Shown: positions 42,651 to 54,160, counted from the stretch's first letter. The stretch is 64,000 bases of DNA from Limnephilus marmoratus (GCA_917880885.1 OU862916.1:48334831-48398830); one strand, 5' to 3'. Translations and numbers: made by a program. The notes: generated by a model from the sequence alone, not told the origin.

Positions 42651-44238
42651 GGCACTTAACGAATTTTCGGATTACTGAAACGTTCAAGAAACAGTTGACT
42701 TTTTGAAAAATTTGAGAATTTGACGACTTCAGGGACTTTATCTAAGATGCTATTTAGTCGATTATTTTTACCTTTCATATCGGAAAATGTGGATTTATTA
42801 ATGTTATATTCCCTTTCTAACTTCGAAGAATTCTCTCCACTTTCAAGTCTCTTTAAAATTCCATCACCCGATGATTCGGATTACAGTAGGTTCGGATTGT
42901 GGTAGGTTCAGATTACACAGACATTATGTAATATTATGAAGTAGTGTCACATGCACGGCGCATTATTTTTGGAATCTTATTGCGTGGACTGAATATTAGT
43001 AAATTATCGTAAAGATGTTAAAGATGTTCGAAGGAAGCATTTACTTTGTGGTTTCTTTAATTATTGCTCAATTTCACAATTTGGGAGGCGGGTGTATAAG
43101 TATCGCCGCCCAGGGAACCAACGCCTCCCCAAGTGGTCCACTGGTTAAAGTAAGTAAGGAATCAATGGCTAAAGTAATTCGAATTCATCGCTTAACACTC
43201 TGTAAATGCACCAGGTTTTGAAATAACAAAGTTTAACTGTGATCTTACTGATTTTAACCCTTGTACCGGTACGAAGGGATCAATGACGCTAGTTCCTCGG
43301 AATATCTTCCGTATAAAGGTAGAACAAGTATAGCATTTGTGAAATTCTCTGTAGACCTCGCGTCCAACAAGTGTATTTCTAATTTTCTCTCATTTAATAA
43401 AACAAAACCCAAAATTTCCTGTTAAATCATAAGATTAGGTAAGTGTACAGTGTAGAGTAGGTGCTCAAATAACTACCTGCTTAATTGTAAACCACAATAT
43501 ATATTTTATAAAATAGATAAAATAGAGAGTTATCTAATTTTAGCAAAGAAACGACACTATCTCAAAGATCATTCCCTATTCAAATTTTCTTCAGGTAGGT
43601 AGGTACGATAATATTAAAAAAATTCGATTAAGAAAAACAAGTAAAAACTACGATACGACATTTGAAAAAATAATCTTTACTGAATAATTATCCACCATCT
43701 TGAAACGGAACCGGAACATACAAACAAACTTACACATAGATGAAATGCAAAACGGTCAAGTTAAAGCAGGACTCCGGTACGCTCAGTTAATACAAATATT
43801 TGGAAAACAAAAATATATAGAAAACAACATATATTTATTGGTTTTGTCTTAGGCCATTTCTTGTCAGCAACTGAAAAGGCCTCATTTCGATTTAGTACGT
43901 AAACAACCTGAGCAAGTGATATACAAGATCTACCTAGAGTTAATGAGAAAATAAACCATCGACGGATTAGCGCTGTGACATAAAAATCTAATTCAGGAAT
44001 TCAAAATACGTTAATATAAAACATTCTTTAAAGTTTCGAACGATGTCCCAAAAGGTAAATTTTATTATTAAAAAAATTCTGAACTAATATCATGACATTA
44101 CTGAAAAATCACTTCGTCATTTACCGGCGATATATTTTCGGCCTCAATTATAGCATTTTTAGTTTATTTTTATGTTGAATAAATTTTCTACAGCGAGTCA
44201 AAATTTCCCATTTTTGAATTACTGCTAAAACGATATTT
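42651..44238. other. Unassigned; small family H fragment at about 43080-43145
   Basis: No gene was recognised. GGCGGGTGTATAAGTATCGC and CCAAGTGGTCCACTGGT look like an inverted end of H. The frame 43015-43221 overlaps this and is not called as a gene. Confidence 0.35.
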
Positions 44239-44360
44239 TGGGGCGGGGCTACCGTATGACGTCAGGAGCGTGGACGCTCACTGACAGTGTTAATTTATTC
44301 TGGCCCAGCTGAGCGACGCTTGTGACGTCACATTCCGATTTTGAAACCATGGGCCGTTTT
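44239..44360. promoter_or_regulatory. GC-box and two CRE-like octamers
   Basis: GGGGCGGGGC (about 44240-44249) is followed by TGACGTCA at 44257-44264 and again at 44323-44330. A small inverted repeat GAGCGTGGACGCTC lies between. The TGACGTCA octamer is the ATF/CREB binding site. The patch is GC-rich in AT-rich surroundings. No gene start was found beside it, so it may be a relic promoter of a transposon or an undetected host promoter. Confidence 0.35.
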
Positions 44361-44949
44361 GATTTTGTCAGCTTAAGACCCTTTTTAAAATCAATAATAT
44401 TGAATAAAAACAAATAAAACAAACATTTTTAGTAGGATGATTTAAATTAGAAAAATTATCTTAAATATTCCGTACATTTTCAACAGAATCCCTCGTTTGT
44501 GGAAATACCCCAATGTAATTTACCCTTCAAGTTAGTTACACATTAAAATACTGTTGATTTACTGTTGAAATACTGTTGATTATTTAGCACACCAATAGAC
44601 TGGCCTTTACGAGGAAAAACTTTTTTTTAAACTTAGATTATTGTAATGTCAGTGCGGAGCTTTCAAAGTGCATACGAAATAAACCAATCTACATAATTTA
44701 CTAGACGGATTCGGTCTGTAGCTTGTAAAAGTTCCCTAATTCACTTAGCGAGCTGGCCTTTGAGAGGTTACAGAGGCGCAATACGAAATACAAGAAGTTT
44801 TACCGCAAGCCAGAAAACGCGAAGACTTAATCCATCTCTTTGACTGAGAAAAACACGATTCTACAACTCAATACATAACTTTTCTGCTCCAACACCAAAT
44901 AGAAAAAATTTACTCGAATAATACAATGGCTTTGGTGAGGGTGTTTCCC
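44361..44949. other. Unassigned intergenic sequence
   Basis: No gene or repeat was recognised. Confidence 0.35.
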
Positions 44950-45655
44950 AGAATTTTAAACGTAACAAAGTCATCAAATGGCCAATTTATGCCTATTTGT
45001 TTTTCGAATACAGAAATAGTATCATGATGCGGGTCTTATAATTAATTCCAAAAAAAATAAATTGATGCATATACGATCTCCACATGCCAAATATACAATC
45101 ACGCCTTTAGTATACACAATTCTTCACAGTCGTGCAAATGCGGAACCATTAAACTTGTACAAACGTATGTAAATTTGGGGATAACAGTAGGCACGCATAT
45201 GAAATAGAATATTCGCGTAAGCAAACACCTACGAGCTATCGCGGGACGAATTTAAAAAAATTAAATATTTTATGCCCATAAGTCCGTTGAAAATAATCTA
45301 ATTGTCACTTGCGGAATCTACCATCAGATATGAAATAACGTCTTGGGGAAACTCGTGCAAGATAAATATTGATTACATCCAAACAAAATCTATGACTAAG
45401 CTGTTGGTAAGCAAAAATGACTATGTGTATAATATGACTATGAGTAATTTGCCTGTGTTATACCTGTCTGTCTGCGTATTTTATGCTTTTATATTGTAAT
45501 TACTTAAAAGTTATTCTTCTGTTTCTATTTTACATATTGTGGTATCTTGTTATAATTGTGCTTTTGTGTTATGTTAATACTCTTAAATTGGCCTGCTGAC
45601 AAACTGCTTTGGCAGTTTAGCGGGTGCTTAAATTGCAGAATAATAAAAATAAACG
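44950..45655 (+). pseudogene. Decayed LINE reverse transcriptase C-terminus with 3' UTR
   Basis: Pieces in shifting frames give SCKCGTIKLVQTYVNLGI, TVGTHMK, LRAIAGRI and then LAESTIRYEITSWGNSCKIN with IDYIQT. This is the usual post-RT region of jockey/CR1-type LINEs (YLGI..D..LKW, then the SHLRYGI.SWG block). The catalytic motifs are absent. The 3' part contains GGCCTGCTGACAAACTGC and GGCAGTTTAGCGGGTGC and ends AATAATAAAAATAAA. Confidence 0.7.
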
Positions 45656-45769
45656 ATATTTAAAAAGTTTCCGTTACGCCGATTATATGTATTTTGATTT
45701 CGGCTTTCTGCCAGTTTTTTTTTTTTAACATTCCGGGCTTACGATTAATCCAATAATATTTTTAAATCT

Positions 45770-45895
45770 CCCACTACCGCCACAGTAAGCGGAAGATGTT
45801 GCTTGTGTCTTGATGGAGGCCTTAGCCAGCCGAGGAATCGAACATGCGACGCCCGGGTGGGACCCAAACGCGATGTCCATTTAGCCACTGACAGG
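45770..45895 (-). repeat. tRNA-derived SINE-like sequence
   Basis: Minus strand from about 45893: CCTGTCAGTGGCTAAATGGA (A-box-like), CATCGCGTTTGGG, then CGCATGTTCGATTCCTCGGC (B box), followed by a body GGCCTCCATCAAGACACAAG that recurs at 27895-27960. The cloverleaf is not complete. Confidence 0.55.
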
Positions 45896-45954
45896 TCGAA
45901 ATCGAATTTGATTAGTTAACGAGTACAACAAAAGTTGAGTTTTTCTATTTGTAG

Positions 45955-46170
45955 AAGTGAAAAAATCTTTATGCAGCGTTGTGATTTGAAACTCTAAAAA
46001 GAGACGAACACATACATCTATAAGATTTAGCCTGCGAGAGAATTAGAAACACTAATCGGTCTCCTCTTTGTGCGGTGCTGCGTATCCTCCCCACTCTTAT
46101 CTACTTAAGTTTTCGGAAGGTTTTACTTCTACCGCGTGTGAACTGCACACTCTGATTTTTTTGGGAATAT
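45955..46170 (+). repeat. Dispersed family Q, copy 2
   Basis: GTTGTGATTTGAAACTC, AGATTTAGCCTGCGAGAGAA, CTCCTCTTTGTGCGGTGCTG and TTCTACCGCGTGTGAACTGC match 1750-1955. This copy has an extra 18 bases (AGAAACACTAATCGGT) after GAGAATT. Confidence 0.55.
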
Positions 46171-46844
46171 TTCAGATGTCGAAAAATAAATCTAACAGAC
46201 CTGTTTGGTCATTTGATGACGATGTTATATTTGAATTTCTATTCACACTTATCTTTTTGAATGTATTATACGATTCAGCATTTTCAGGTTCAATGTACGA
46301 CGCTTTAATTCCAATACCAAGTAGGAAAATGTAACTTGAATATGGACTGATGTAATCACGCTCAATAAATCGTTCCCAGTAGTAAACCAGCATTGATTTT
46401 CGGTTTTCTCAGTAAGAAAGTACGTAGTTTCTTCGTCGATAAAGTTTTTTCTTCCTTAGGAACAGGGAACAGAATTAATCGAAGATTTGTGATTGTTACG
46501 CTTACGCAACTCGAGTAGACACATTTTCCCCACTTTGTCTACGTAAATTGGAAAACACGTTTTTCATAGTAATATTTGGAAAGAGCTTCGCATTCAATTT
46601 ACTTTTTATTAATATTAGCATTAACCCTTCAAAAATAAAAATATTTCCGCTTTATAATAAAATCCAAATAAATAGAAAACTTCTGAACGAATCCGAAAAT
46701 TATAAACTGTTTTTGCAAAGTGATAAAATATGCACTGCTTCTCACTGTTATTTTGTACCGGTGAAAGTAAGTGGAGCTGGCGACACGGTATCGCTTCCAA
46801 GTAAATTAGCACACGTTTCACCACTAAAAATTTTACATCTACCG
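46171..46844. other. Unassigned; frames 46068-46334 and 46548-46856 without recognised domain
   Basis: Both frames are AT-driven and carry no motif I know. The second runs directly into the dispersed repeat at 46845. Confidence 0.3.
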
Positions 46845-46935
46845 GATCTGCCCTGATGATGGTCACTACAACGCTGTCCGAAACGTTGGCTATAGAAAGA
46901 GGTAGCGCAACACGGCATTACACCCCAAAAACAAA
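46845..46935 (+). repeat. Short dispersed repeat, second copy
   Basis: CCTGATGATGGTCACTACAA, CGCTGTCCGAAACGTTGGCT and TAGCGCAACACGGCATTACA; see 39340-39424. Confidence 0.6.
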
Positions 46936-47059
46936 TAACTAAAATGATGTATAAAATTTTATAATTTGAAATAAACACATAGTTTCTGAAATATAAAAAT
47001 GTTTTAAAAATGGATCACCTTAAGTCTTTCTAACTAAAATTACTTATTATAACAAAAAC
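46936..47059. other. Short spacer
   Basis: Nothing recognised. Confidence 0.3.
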
Positions 47060-47610
47060 AAAAAAAGAGTGTGGTTTAGACCACACGTCTGAAGTAAAAC
47101 TTCACTAACTTATAGCTTCTTCTCAACTTCCGTTCACCTCGCCCGACCGTTCATAACGCTCTCGTCATGCATTCACCAGCTTACTCCCCAAGTTAAGCGT
47201 GCGTAAAGGCCCGATCGTTGGCCTCCCCCGATCATACTTTTCGAAACGCTCTCGTCACGCATTCACCAGCTTACTCACCAAGTCAAGTGTGCGTAAAGAA
47301 ATTTTACTTCAAAAACGAGTGTGCTTTAGACCACATGACTAAAGTAAAACTTCACTAACTTATATCTCCCTCTCAACTTCCGTTCGCCTCGCCCGACCGT
47401 TCGCCGCGCCCAATCACACTTTTCATAACGCTCGCATCGTGCATTCACCAGCGTACTCCCCAAGTCAAGCGTGCGTAAAGGCCAGACCGTTCGCATCGCC
47501 CGATCACACTTTTTTTTCGTAACGTATTCACGTCGCGAAAGCCTCTTCAAGCATTCACCAGCTTACTCCCCAAGTCAAGCTTGCGTAAAGAAGTTTTACT
47601 AAAAAAAAAC
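47060..47610 (+). repeat. Family K tandem-like cluster
   Basis: GAGTGTGGTTTAGACCACAC (47069) and GAGTGTGCTTTAGACCACAT (about 47319) begin successive units. CATTCACCAGCTTACTCCCC with AAGCGTGCGTAAAG repeats at about 47170, 47262, 47445 and 47550. TCTCAACTTCCGTTCGCCTC with GCCCGACCGTTC also repeats. The cluster is a nested or tandem set of K elements, relatively GC-rich. Confidence 0.7.
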
Positions 47611-48459
47611 GCATACATATTTTGTCAGACAAATGTTTTACTGTCAGCTCACTTTTTTGGTGTTCCAGGCAAAAATTAAATTATTAATAAAAATTCCCAA
47701 GTCTTCACAACGATTTTTATGAGACTTGCATTTGTCCTTCCGAAAATTGAAAAAATAGGCTTTACGAGTTAATTTGTTTTTTTATTAACATTGGCAATAA
47801 AACACAGATATTAAATAAAATCTGATTTTTGTATTGTTTCACTAAAAAGCATTGTTTGATGTGACATTACACACGGGGAGTATTTTTATGTGAGTACATG
47901 ACAAAAGATCTAAATGTTCCAAATCGTATGGAGCCAATTAGACCATGTTTTCCTCAATTGGTGCATATTGTCTAAATCGCCCATCCTTTCCTTTCTCAGA
48001 TCTCACAAAATTACCCTAAATTGAAGGTGCAAAGTCTCTTGCTCCGGGAAGTGGACAACTTTCGCGGTATCACAAAAAAGACTAGCAATACGGAATTTAT
48101 CATTGAAAAGTTTTCAAATGTGTTCAAAACGACGTGTTTAAAATTTTTCAAATTTCTCATGCGATCTTTAACCTCCGGATTCAATTCAAAGTTTTGAAAA
48201 TGTTCATTTTACGGGGTTATTTCTAGTGCATATAAAAGTTACTACGAAACCTTTGGATCACATTTTTCGTAATCTTCCCCAGCATACATTTACGAAATAA
48301 TTTACAAACAGCCCCAAGATTGAGTCTTCAAAAATTATGCCGAAGTTTGAGAGTAAGAAAGATTTTGCTGGTATTTGAATGCACTGCCTTGAGATAATTT
48401 GAATTTTGTACATTCTTATATTGTTTAAGTATATAAATCATAATTCATTTTTAATTTTA
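47611..48459. other. Unassigned intergenic sequence
   Basis: No gene was recognised. Confidence 0.4.
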
Positions 48460-48775
48460 ATTTTATTTATTTATTTAAGTTTTTATTCCAGCAGGGCTGG
48501 GAGGGTAGTGTAATCCCAGTTTGCCATATTACATAAATTATGATACAATAATATTTTACAAATAAAAATCTAAAAGAAAGAAAATATAATAACGTATTAG
48601 GTAGATACCTAATGAAACAATAAACGAAAATAAAATTCTAACATAAATAACAAAAAAATAACCATAACATTAAAAATAAAATAAAATAAAACAAAAATTA
48701 AACCGAAATTTAAAAAAAAATAAAAGAATTATTTGTTTTTTTTTTTTTTTTTTTTAAATGGTTTATCTAAATTTT
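48460..48775 (-). repeat. Probable LINE 3' untranslated tail
   Basis: TTTTATTTATTTATTTAAGT on plus (an A-rich tail on minus), then CAGCAGGGCTGGGAGGGTAG and GCCATATTACATAAATTATG. The layout resembles the 3' UTR of CR1/R1-type LINEs. A T20 run lies at about 48737-48757. No coding sequence is attached. Confidence 0.4.
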
Positions 48776-49389
48776 TTGTAAGATTTAATAAGGGTTAGTT
48801 TTTCTCTTTAAAAAGTTTTTCTTTTGAAGTCAATCCAGAGGTCAATGATATCCAAATATTATTTAAAAAATTACGTGATTTTTTATCTTAATTTAACATC
48901 CTTTAATAATTTTTAGACAAATCAAAACAAGATTTTTTTCCCATAGAGTCGTGCCCCACCTTATTAATTACTGAATTACAAGAATCAAACTAAAGACATG
49001 GTTGTGTGTATAGTGTGTGCTGCATACATCTCCGTTTCTCGTAAATAACAAGTTCAATGTAACAGTAGTTATCCACAACATTCCTCTCAGTGGTAGTATC
49101 ATAGTTTTTATTGAAGATTTTTCAGAAGTAAAGCAAAAAATAAGTAAAACAAGAAATATTGTCCAAGTATTGCGTTACAAGCATGAAGATTGTTTCTCTT
49201 ACGGGAAATTTTCTGGGGAACTCCAGGAAGATGTTTCCATAGCTATCAGCTATCATTGACCATAGTACTATTATATCAATATCTAATATATGTGGCAATG
49301 GTAGATGCTTTTGATAAATAATGACAAAAGTGTATAATAAAAATAATATACAATTTAAATGGGAGTCATAAATCACAATAAATTTGAAT
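48776..49389. other. Unassigned intergenic sequence
   Basis: Overlapping frames 49017-49259 and 49122-49376 have no recognised domain. Confidence 0.35.
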
Positions 49390-49640
49390 CGTAGCTAGCT
49401 TGATTGGTGACTGCGCCTCTGTGGTCATGTGCAAGCAGGCCATTGCTTCTGTATTTCTAGATTAACTCCATACAGGAGGCCGTGAAGGATTTTTTTCCCT
49501 CGATACTTGTCAACTTTGGAAATGTGGAGGTTTGCAGTAATAAATTGATGCCTGCCCAAGAGATGTTTTGCTGTAAAAATAAAATGTACGTTTTGGTAAA
49601 TGGTATATTTTTATTCCCTCATTTTACATCAATCTTACTA
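49390..49640. other. SINE-like and family H scraps
   Basis: GACTGCGCCTCTGTGGTCAT resembles the SINE start at 35268, and CTCCATACAGGAGGCCGTGA resembles the H start. The rest is unassigned. Confidence 0.35.
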
Positions 49641-50545
49641 CAGGGTCTTTCAATTTTAAAGCTCGAGAAAGGTTATAGCAGTGACGTTGTTAAAGTGACA
49701 TTTGTCAAATTTATTATCAATTATTAAGTAGTGTATGGCAAATTATCATGGAAGGTTGCAGCACTGAACAACGTGTGCAAATTATAAAATTTTATTATCG
49801 AAATCACTGCTCCGTCCGATGAACGTTAAAATTTCGCAATAAAATCATCTTTGGTGATGAGGCCTATTATTGGATGAATGAATATGGTAACGAGCAAAAT
49901 TGTCAGATACGGGGCGATACCAATCTACAAAAGATACATCAGCATCTAATACATTCTGAGAAAGTCACTGTTTGGCGCAGACTTTGGTCTGGCGGAATAT
50001 CATCGACCCGTACTTCTTCCAAAACGAAACTGGCCTTTCTATAACCGTTAACAGATCATTGTTAATCAACTTTTCGTGGCATAAACTTGATGATATAAAT
50101 ACCAACAATATGTGGTTCCATCAGGACAGCGCAGAGCAAATTTTACACTGGACATTTTGCACGAGCAATTTGAGGGCACGGTTATCTTGCGCAGTGGGGA
50201 GGTGAACTGGCCACTGAGAACGAGCGATTTAACGCCTTTAGACTTCTTCCTTTGGGGCTATCTTAAGTTGCAGATCTGTGCGAATAAACCACAAATAATT
50301 GACGCCCTCAAAGTCAATATAAAAAACGCCATCCAGCAAATTCAGATAGAATTTATGTGACAAAGTCTTTGAAAATTAGATCTCCCGAATAGGTACGTGC
50401 CACCAAGCAAAGTTATACTCCACACGTAATGCCATAAATTATACTTTCAAATAATAAAAATTGAGTGGATACCTCACACACAATTTTTATTATTCGAAAG
50501 TTTGTTTTATTTATATTTTAAAATTAAGTATATTGAAAGACACTG
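49641..50545 (+). mobile_element. Tc1/mariner-type element, internally deleted
   Basis: Ends CAGGGTCTTTCAATTTTAA (49641) and the complement CAGTGTCTTTCAATATACTT (to 50545) are inverted, and TA flanks both sides (49639-49640, 50546-50547). The 905-bp unit holds the start and end of a DDE transposase but not the first catalytic aspartate. Additional inverted pieces (CACACAATTTTTATTATTCG and CAAATAATAAAAATTGAG, about 50448-50500) form an internal hairpin near the right end. Confidence 0.85.
49748..50360 (+). pseudogene. Tc1/mariner-superfamily transposase, deleted and frameshifted
   Basis: It starts MEGCSTEQRVQIIKFYYRNH, breaks at a stop after HCSVR, and resumes past a deletion at IIFGDEAYYWMNEYGNEQNC (the strand with the second-helix region before the second aspartate). 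SEKVTVWRRLWSGG is followed by frame changes. Then comes NMWFHQDSAEQILHW, where the family normally has WFQQDGATCHTA (second catalytic D retained, following residues changed). It ends LTPLDFFLWGYLKLQICANK and PQIIDALKVNIKNAIQQIQI, the last catalytic D being in TPLDFFLWG. The first catalytic D region is missing. Confidence 0.8.
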
Positions 50546-51529
50546 TATATATACACCCCAATTAGCATTTTGTAGTTTCACCTGCTCTGGACACTTGTAA
50601 CTCTTGTGCGGTAATCACATTAAATTATTTGTAGGATGAACTCAATCTTAATTTTACCTTACATCAATAGATACTTGACTTCCACCATCACTGACATTCC
50701 TCGATACCTACCTACATCACGAATAAAACTGATATCTAATAAGTATGTGACACATTGTCATGTAGCTCTAAATTTTGAATGTTAAGTCAAAGATTATAAT
50801 CCTTACTATGACAGAACCATAGACATGAGAAACATTAGACAGGCCGATAAGGATGAGGGGAACAAACTAATTTGCGAGAAACGGGGAAGTGGCCTTTCTA
50901 TGACTGCTCAATAAATGAATCTGACAGATTTCAGGCAACTACCATCCTTAAAATTCTAGTATCACTATTAGGACGTCAAAATAAAATCTGCTTACGAATT
51001 ACTGGTCCTTTTCACGTTCGAGAATTACTAGCAGTAGTAATAAACGTTATTGCAAATTCCAAATCCCACGGAAAAGTTTTGCTTGTTTCTTAAATCGAAT
51101 ATATTGTTACGGTATTTAGTTAAGGTGATGCACCACGTAGTATTAAATTCGGAATCAGGCCGCAAATCAGGTACAAATATATAAAAAATTAAGGTCATTT
51201 ACTAAAGAATTAAATTTCACAGATTATATAATAGAACCATAACCGAAAATATGTTAGTAAGTAGGAGATTTTGAACTTTAAAGCAGTTTTATAGGTCTGA
51301 TACTATATTTTTTCTGGCCTTATAAAAAAAACTACTAAAAAAGTGCATGATTATTTCAAAGGGAGTGTTCTAATTGCAGTATTTAATTAAAGTATCTAAA
51401 ATATTTCTTGCAACTCCTTTTATACAGATATTAAAATTACTTCACAAAAAGCATGCAAGTACAAGTACACAAGTTACGTACGGGCATCATGGCTGTGTTT
51501 TGCATTAGCGCAAAAATACAATAACTTAT
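50546..51529. other. Unassigned; family G scrap at 50580-50625
   Basis: CTTGTAACTCTTGTGCGGTA followed by ATCACATTAAA is the A-rich end of family G in plus orientation. The frame 50872-51093 has no recognised domain. Confidence 0.35.
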
Positions 51530-52035
51530 TGAGAAACTCACATGACTTGAGAAACATTGAAAAATTGCAACTACTGGAGCGATCACCCGAAATCAACTTG
51601 CCTCGATCGCGAATATTAAAAAAATCATACCTTCGAGTTTTAACATGGAGACATAAAAACTTATTAAAGTGCTAAATAGCCAATGAACTAATCTGTATTT
51701 TACCGTTTATCTCATATTTTTAGGATTTATAAAAAATAAATTTTTAAAAATCGTCAAGTTCATATCCGCCCGGATCCTGCGTGTTTTTAGTTCGAAACTG
51801 CCGTCAGGGGTGCTTATTCGAGTCAACATCGAATATTTTCGATTTCTGTATATTGTCTGTGGTATACTTACAATGAAAGGTGCATATCAATGGAAAAATG
51901 ACTTAATTTTAACCGTAAACAGCTGGTCAAAAATTTGGGGTTAAAAAAATATTTTAAAAATTTATTTTTAACCTCGTTCTAAAATAGTCTACGAAGTTCG
52001 ATTTTGCGACATCTGTGGTCATAATCGATGAAGCA
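51530..52035 (+). repeat. Dispersed family P, copy 2
   Basis: Matches 7106-7640 inverted: TTATTCGAGTCAACATCGAA, GATTTCTGTATATTGTCTGT, TTTTAACCGTAAACAGCTGG, AGTCTACGAAGTTCGATTTT and GACATCTGTGGTCATAAT. No coding capacity. Confidence 0.5.
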
Positions 52036-52639
52036 TTTATTGAAATACTATTGAGCTTCGTTTTAAAATAATTGGCTGACCAAGGAAATGTTTTAAATAA
52101 TTACAATTAATGTTTCATGAATGATAGGAAAATGTGGTCCAATTTTGGAGCACCATCAAACGCAGAAAAATAAAAGTGGTCCATTTTTCGACCGTAATCT
52201 CCAGTGGTTTAAAGAATGAAAAATATTGCACAATAATATAAGTATCTGTTGTAAGTTATGGCAGCCATTGATTGCGCTTATCAATTCTGTAATCTGGTGT
52301 TTGGCAAACCACTGAGTGATTTAGACACTTAGTTGCATTACGATGATAATATTGGGTACTCTATACACAATAAATAATGTAACAAGCAGCGATGGTATCG
52401 CGGGCACTTTACTTAGCTGTTCCTGTGGTCTCTAGGAGAAATGATAATATGTACAGCGATGTTTTAGAAATCATAACTTCTGCAGTAAACCGACCTGACA
52501 CTAGGTTTTTGAAGTTTCTTTAGCGCTGTTAGTAATCTGAAATTAGGATGAAACGGAAATGCGTCACAACTCAGTACTACACAAATACTCGGTTCTAATA
52601 TAATGCGGTAAATTTGCGCTTCCGCGCGTGTCTTCGAAA
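52036..52639. other. Unassigned intergenic sequence
   Basis: No gene was recognised. Confidence 0.35.
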
Positions 52640-52820
52640 GCGCAGTGGCAAGGTGCCTGACAAGTCTCAGCGGCCAGAGAGACAGACACCAAGCGAACTG
52701 AGATTTGAATCCTACGAATTAAAAAAGAAAAACATTTTTATTTTGTGAAATCAATATCCAACGGAGGTTCGAATCCTACGAAATCCAAAAAAAAAACATT
52801 TTTATTTTGTGTAATCATTA
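52640..52820 (+). repeat. tRNA-derived SINE-like sequence with duplicated B-box end
   Basis: GCGCAGTGGCAAGGTGCCTG (A-box-like) is followed by GAGATTTGAATCCTACGAA, AAAAACATTTTTATTTTGTG, and again GGAGGTTCGAATCCTACGAA with AAAAACATTTTTATTTTGTG. The second B box is the better one. The duplication has a period of about 58 bases. Confidence 0.5.
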
Positions 52821-52859
52821 TTCAATCTTCAAACCAGTTTAAAAAAATAAGCAAAAGAA

Positions 52860-52930
52860 AAGAAAGCGACATCTAGCGACTTTCTAGTTTCACTTCTACC
52901 ACATGCGAATTACACACTCTTATTTTTTAA
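52860..52930 (+). repeat. Family Q end fragment
   Basis: TAGTTTCACTTCTACCACAT and GCGAATTACACACTCTTATTT parallel the right end of the Q copies at 1900-1955 and 46120-46170. Confidence 0.45.
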
Positions 52931-52960
52931 ATTATTTTTAAGTGAGTAGGTATTATTTTA

Positions 52961-53412
52961 TGTTATTGAAGAATAAGATTATACTAAAAATCTAAACGGA
53001 AAATAAAAAAGAACAAGACGAAGAAAAATAATAACGGTGGCAACTGGGACTCGAACCCAGGATCTCGTCTTACCGGAATGAACGACTTAGAAAAACGGCA
53101 TATGAGACCCCTTATTTTCAAGTCAATTTTACCAATCACGTATTTCAAATTTCAGAATAAATAATATTATCCTTCACTATTTTTTTTCGCTCATTGCTGG
53201 CAGCTACATTTTTTTAAATGGAAATAATTGTTCTAAGAACAAGTTTTGTAGCCAAGATAGTTTCTCACCTTTTGACCTTTCCCATGTCTAAATGAATATT
53301 CAATATTTTATTAGATTTTAAGTGTTATCCTTTTATTTTACATTTTTAGCATTATCTTCTTCTTCAATGGTATATTACATTGATGGGAATAACCTTGAAA
53401 AGTTATTAATTA
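52961..53412. mobile_element. Inverted tRNA-derived SINE-like unit, copy 3
   Basis: Left arm TTATTGAAGAATAAGATTAT, AAGAACAAGACGAAGAAAA, then GGTGGCAACTGGGACTCGAA and CCCAGGATCTCGTC (reversed B box at about 53048-53062). Right arm ATTATCTTCTTCTTCAATGG, ATTACATTGATGGGAATAAC and CTTGAAAAGTTATTAAT (to 53412). It is more diverged than the copies at 11318 and 31086. Confidence 0.6.
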
Positions 53413-53594
53413 TAGACTATGTATTTTATTTATTTACTCTTTTATACCCTCATCTTTAATACTATTCTAAAAAAAATAATCATACTTAAACAAATTTTAC
53501 GTCAACACATAAAATATGTTGGAGTATGTTTTAAACATCAAAATTGTTACATTATAAGTGTCGAGATTATTTGTATATTTGTTTGCTAAACTAT

Positions 53595-54160
53595 GAAAGC
53601 GAGGAATGGGGGAAGATGAATCGAGTGGCAAAGGAAAAAATATGGGATAGAGGAAGGATGGGAAATATCTTGGTATAAGATCTGGTCACCACGATTTCAA
53701 TAAGAGTCGACTGAGACAGGTTTTTCGATCTCGGCCGAGACCGAGACCGAGAATTAATAAAAATCTCAGCCCAGACCGAGAACCGAGACCGAGGATAGAT
53801 AAATTGAAAAAAAAAATAAAATGCGCTCTTCTTTCATAGTATAGTATAGCAACAATAAAACAAATCGAAATAACACACCCTAACAAACCCTAGCCGACCA
53901 ATCACAATCGACAGCTCTCTCACGCACTGACACCAAGTGACGAATGTGGACGCGCGCGGTAGATTTGAATCCCATTATCCTATACCGTATCTACCTACAA
54001 CGGTCTCGGTTATGGTCGAGAATCTCGGCGAAAAATCGCCGAGAACCGAGACAGAGTTCTTGGTAGAATTTGTAGCCGAGAATGCCGAGACCGAGACCGA
54101 GACCGAGATCTCAGTCGACCCTTAGATTTCAAGTAAAGTTTTGATTTTAATGATGGTCTT
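53595..54160 (-). repeat. Family G copy interrupted by a hAT MITE
   Basis: GAGGAAGGATGGGAAATATC and AGATCTGGTCACCACGATTT on the left continue on the right as GATTTCAAGTAAAGTTTTGA and TTTTAATGATGGTC. This is the G order with the MITE at 53701-54124 removed. Confidence 0.6.
53701..54124. mobile_element. hAT-type MITE with GAGACC repeats
   Basis: TIRs TAAGAGTCGACTGAGA (53701) and complement TAAGGGTCGACTGAGA (to 54124) fit the short hAT terminal pattern. A perfect 8-bp duplication GATTTCAA flanks it (53693-53700 and 54125-54132). The 424-bp interior is rich in hexamer GAGACC/GGTCTC units near both ends (GAGACCGAGACCGAG). No transposase; frames 53937-54125 and 53686-53886 merely read the hexamers. 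Confidence 0.9.

Noticed and set aside
53937..54125. Glu/Thr-rich open frame
   Set aside because: It is a translation of GAGACC hexamers inside the hAT MITE.
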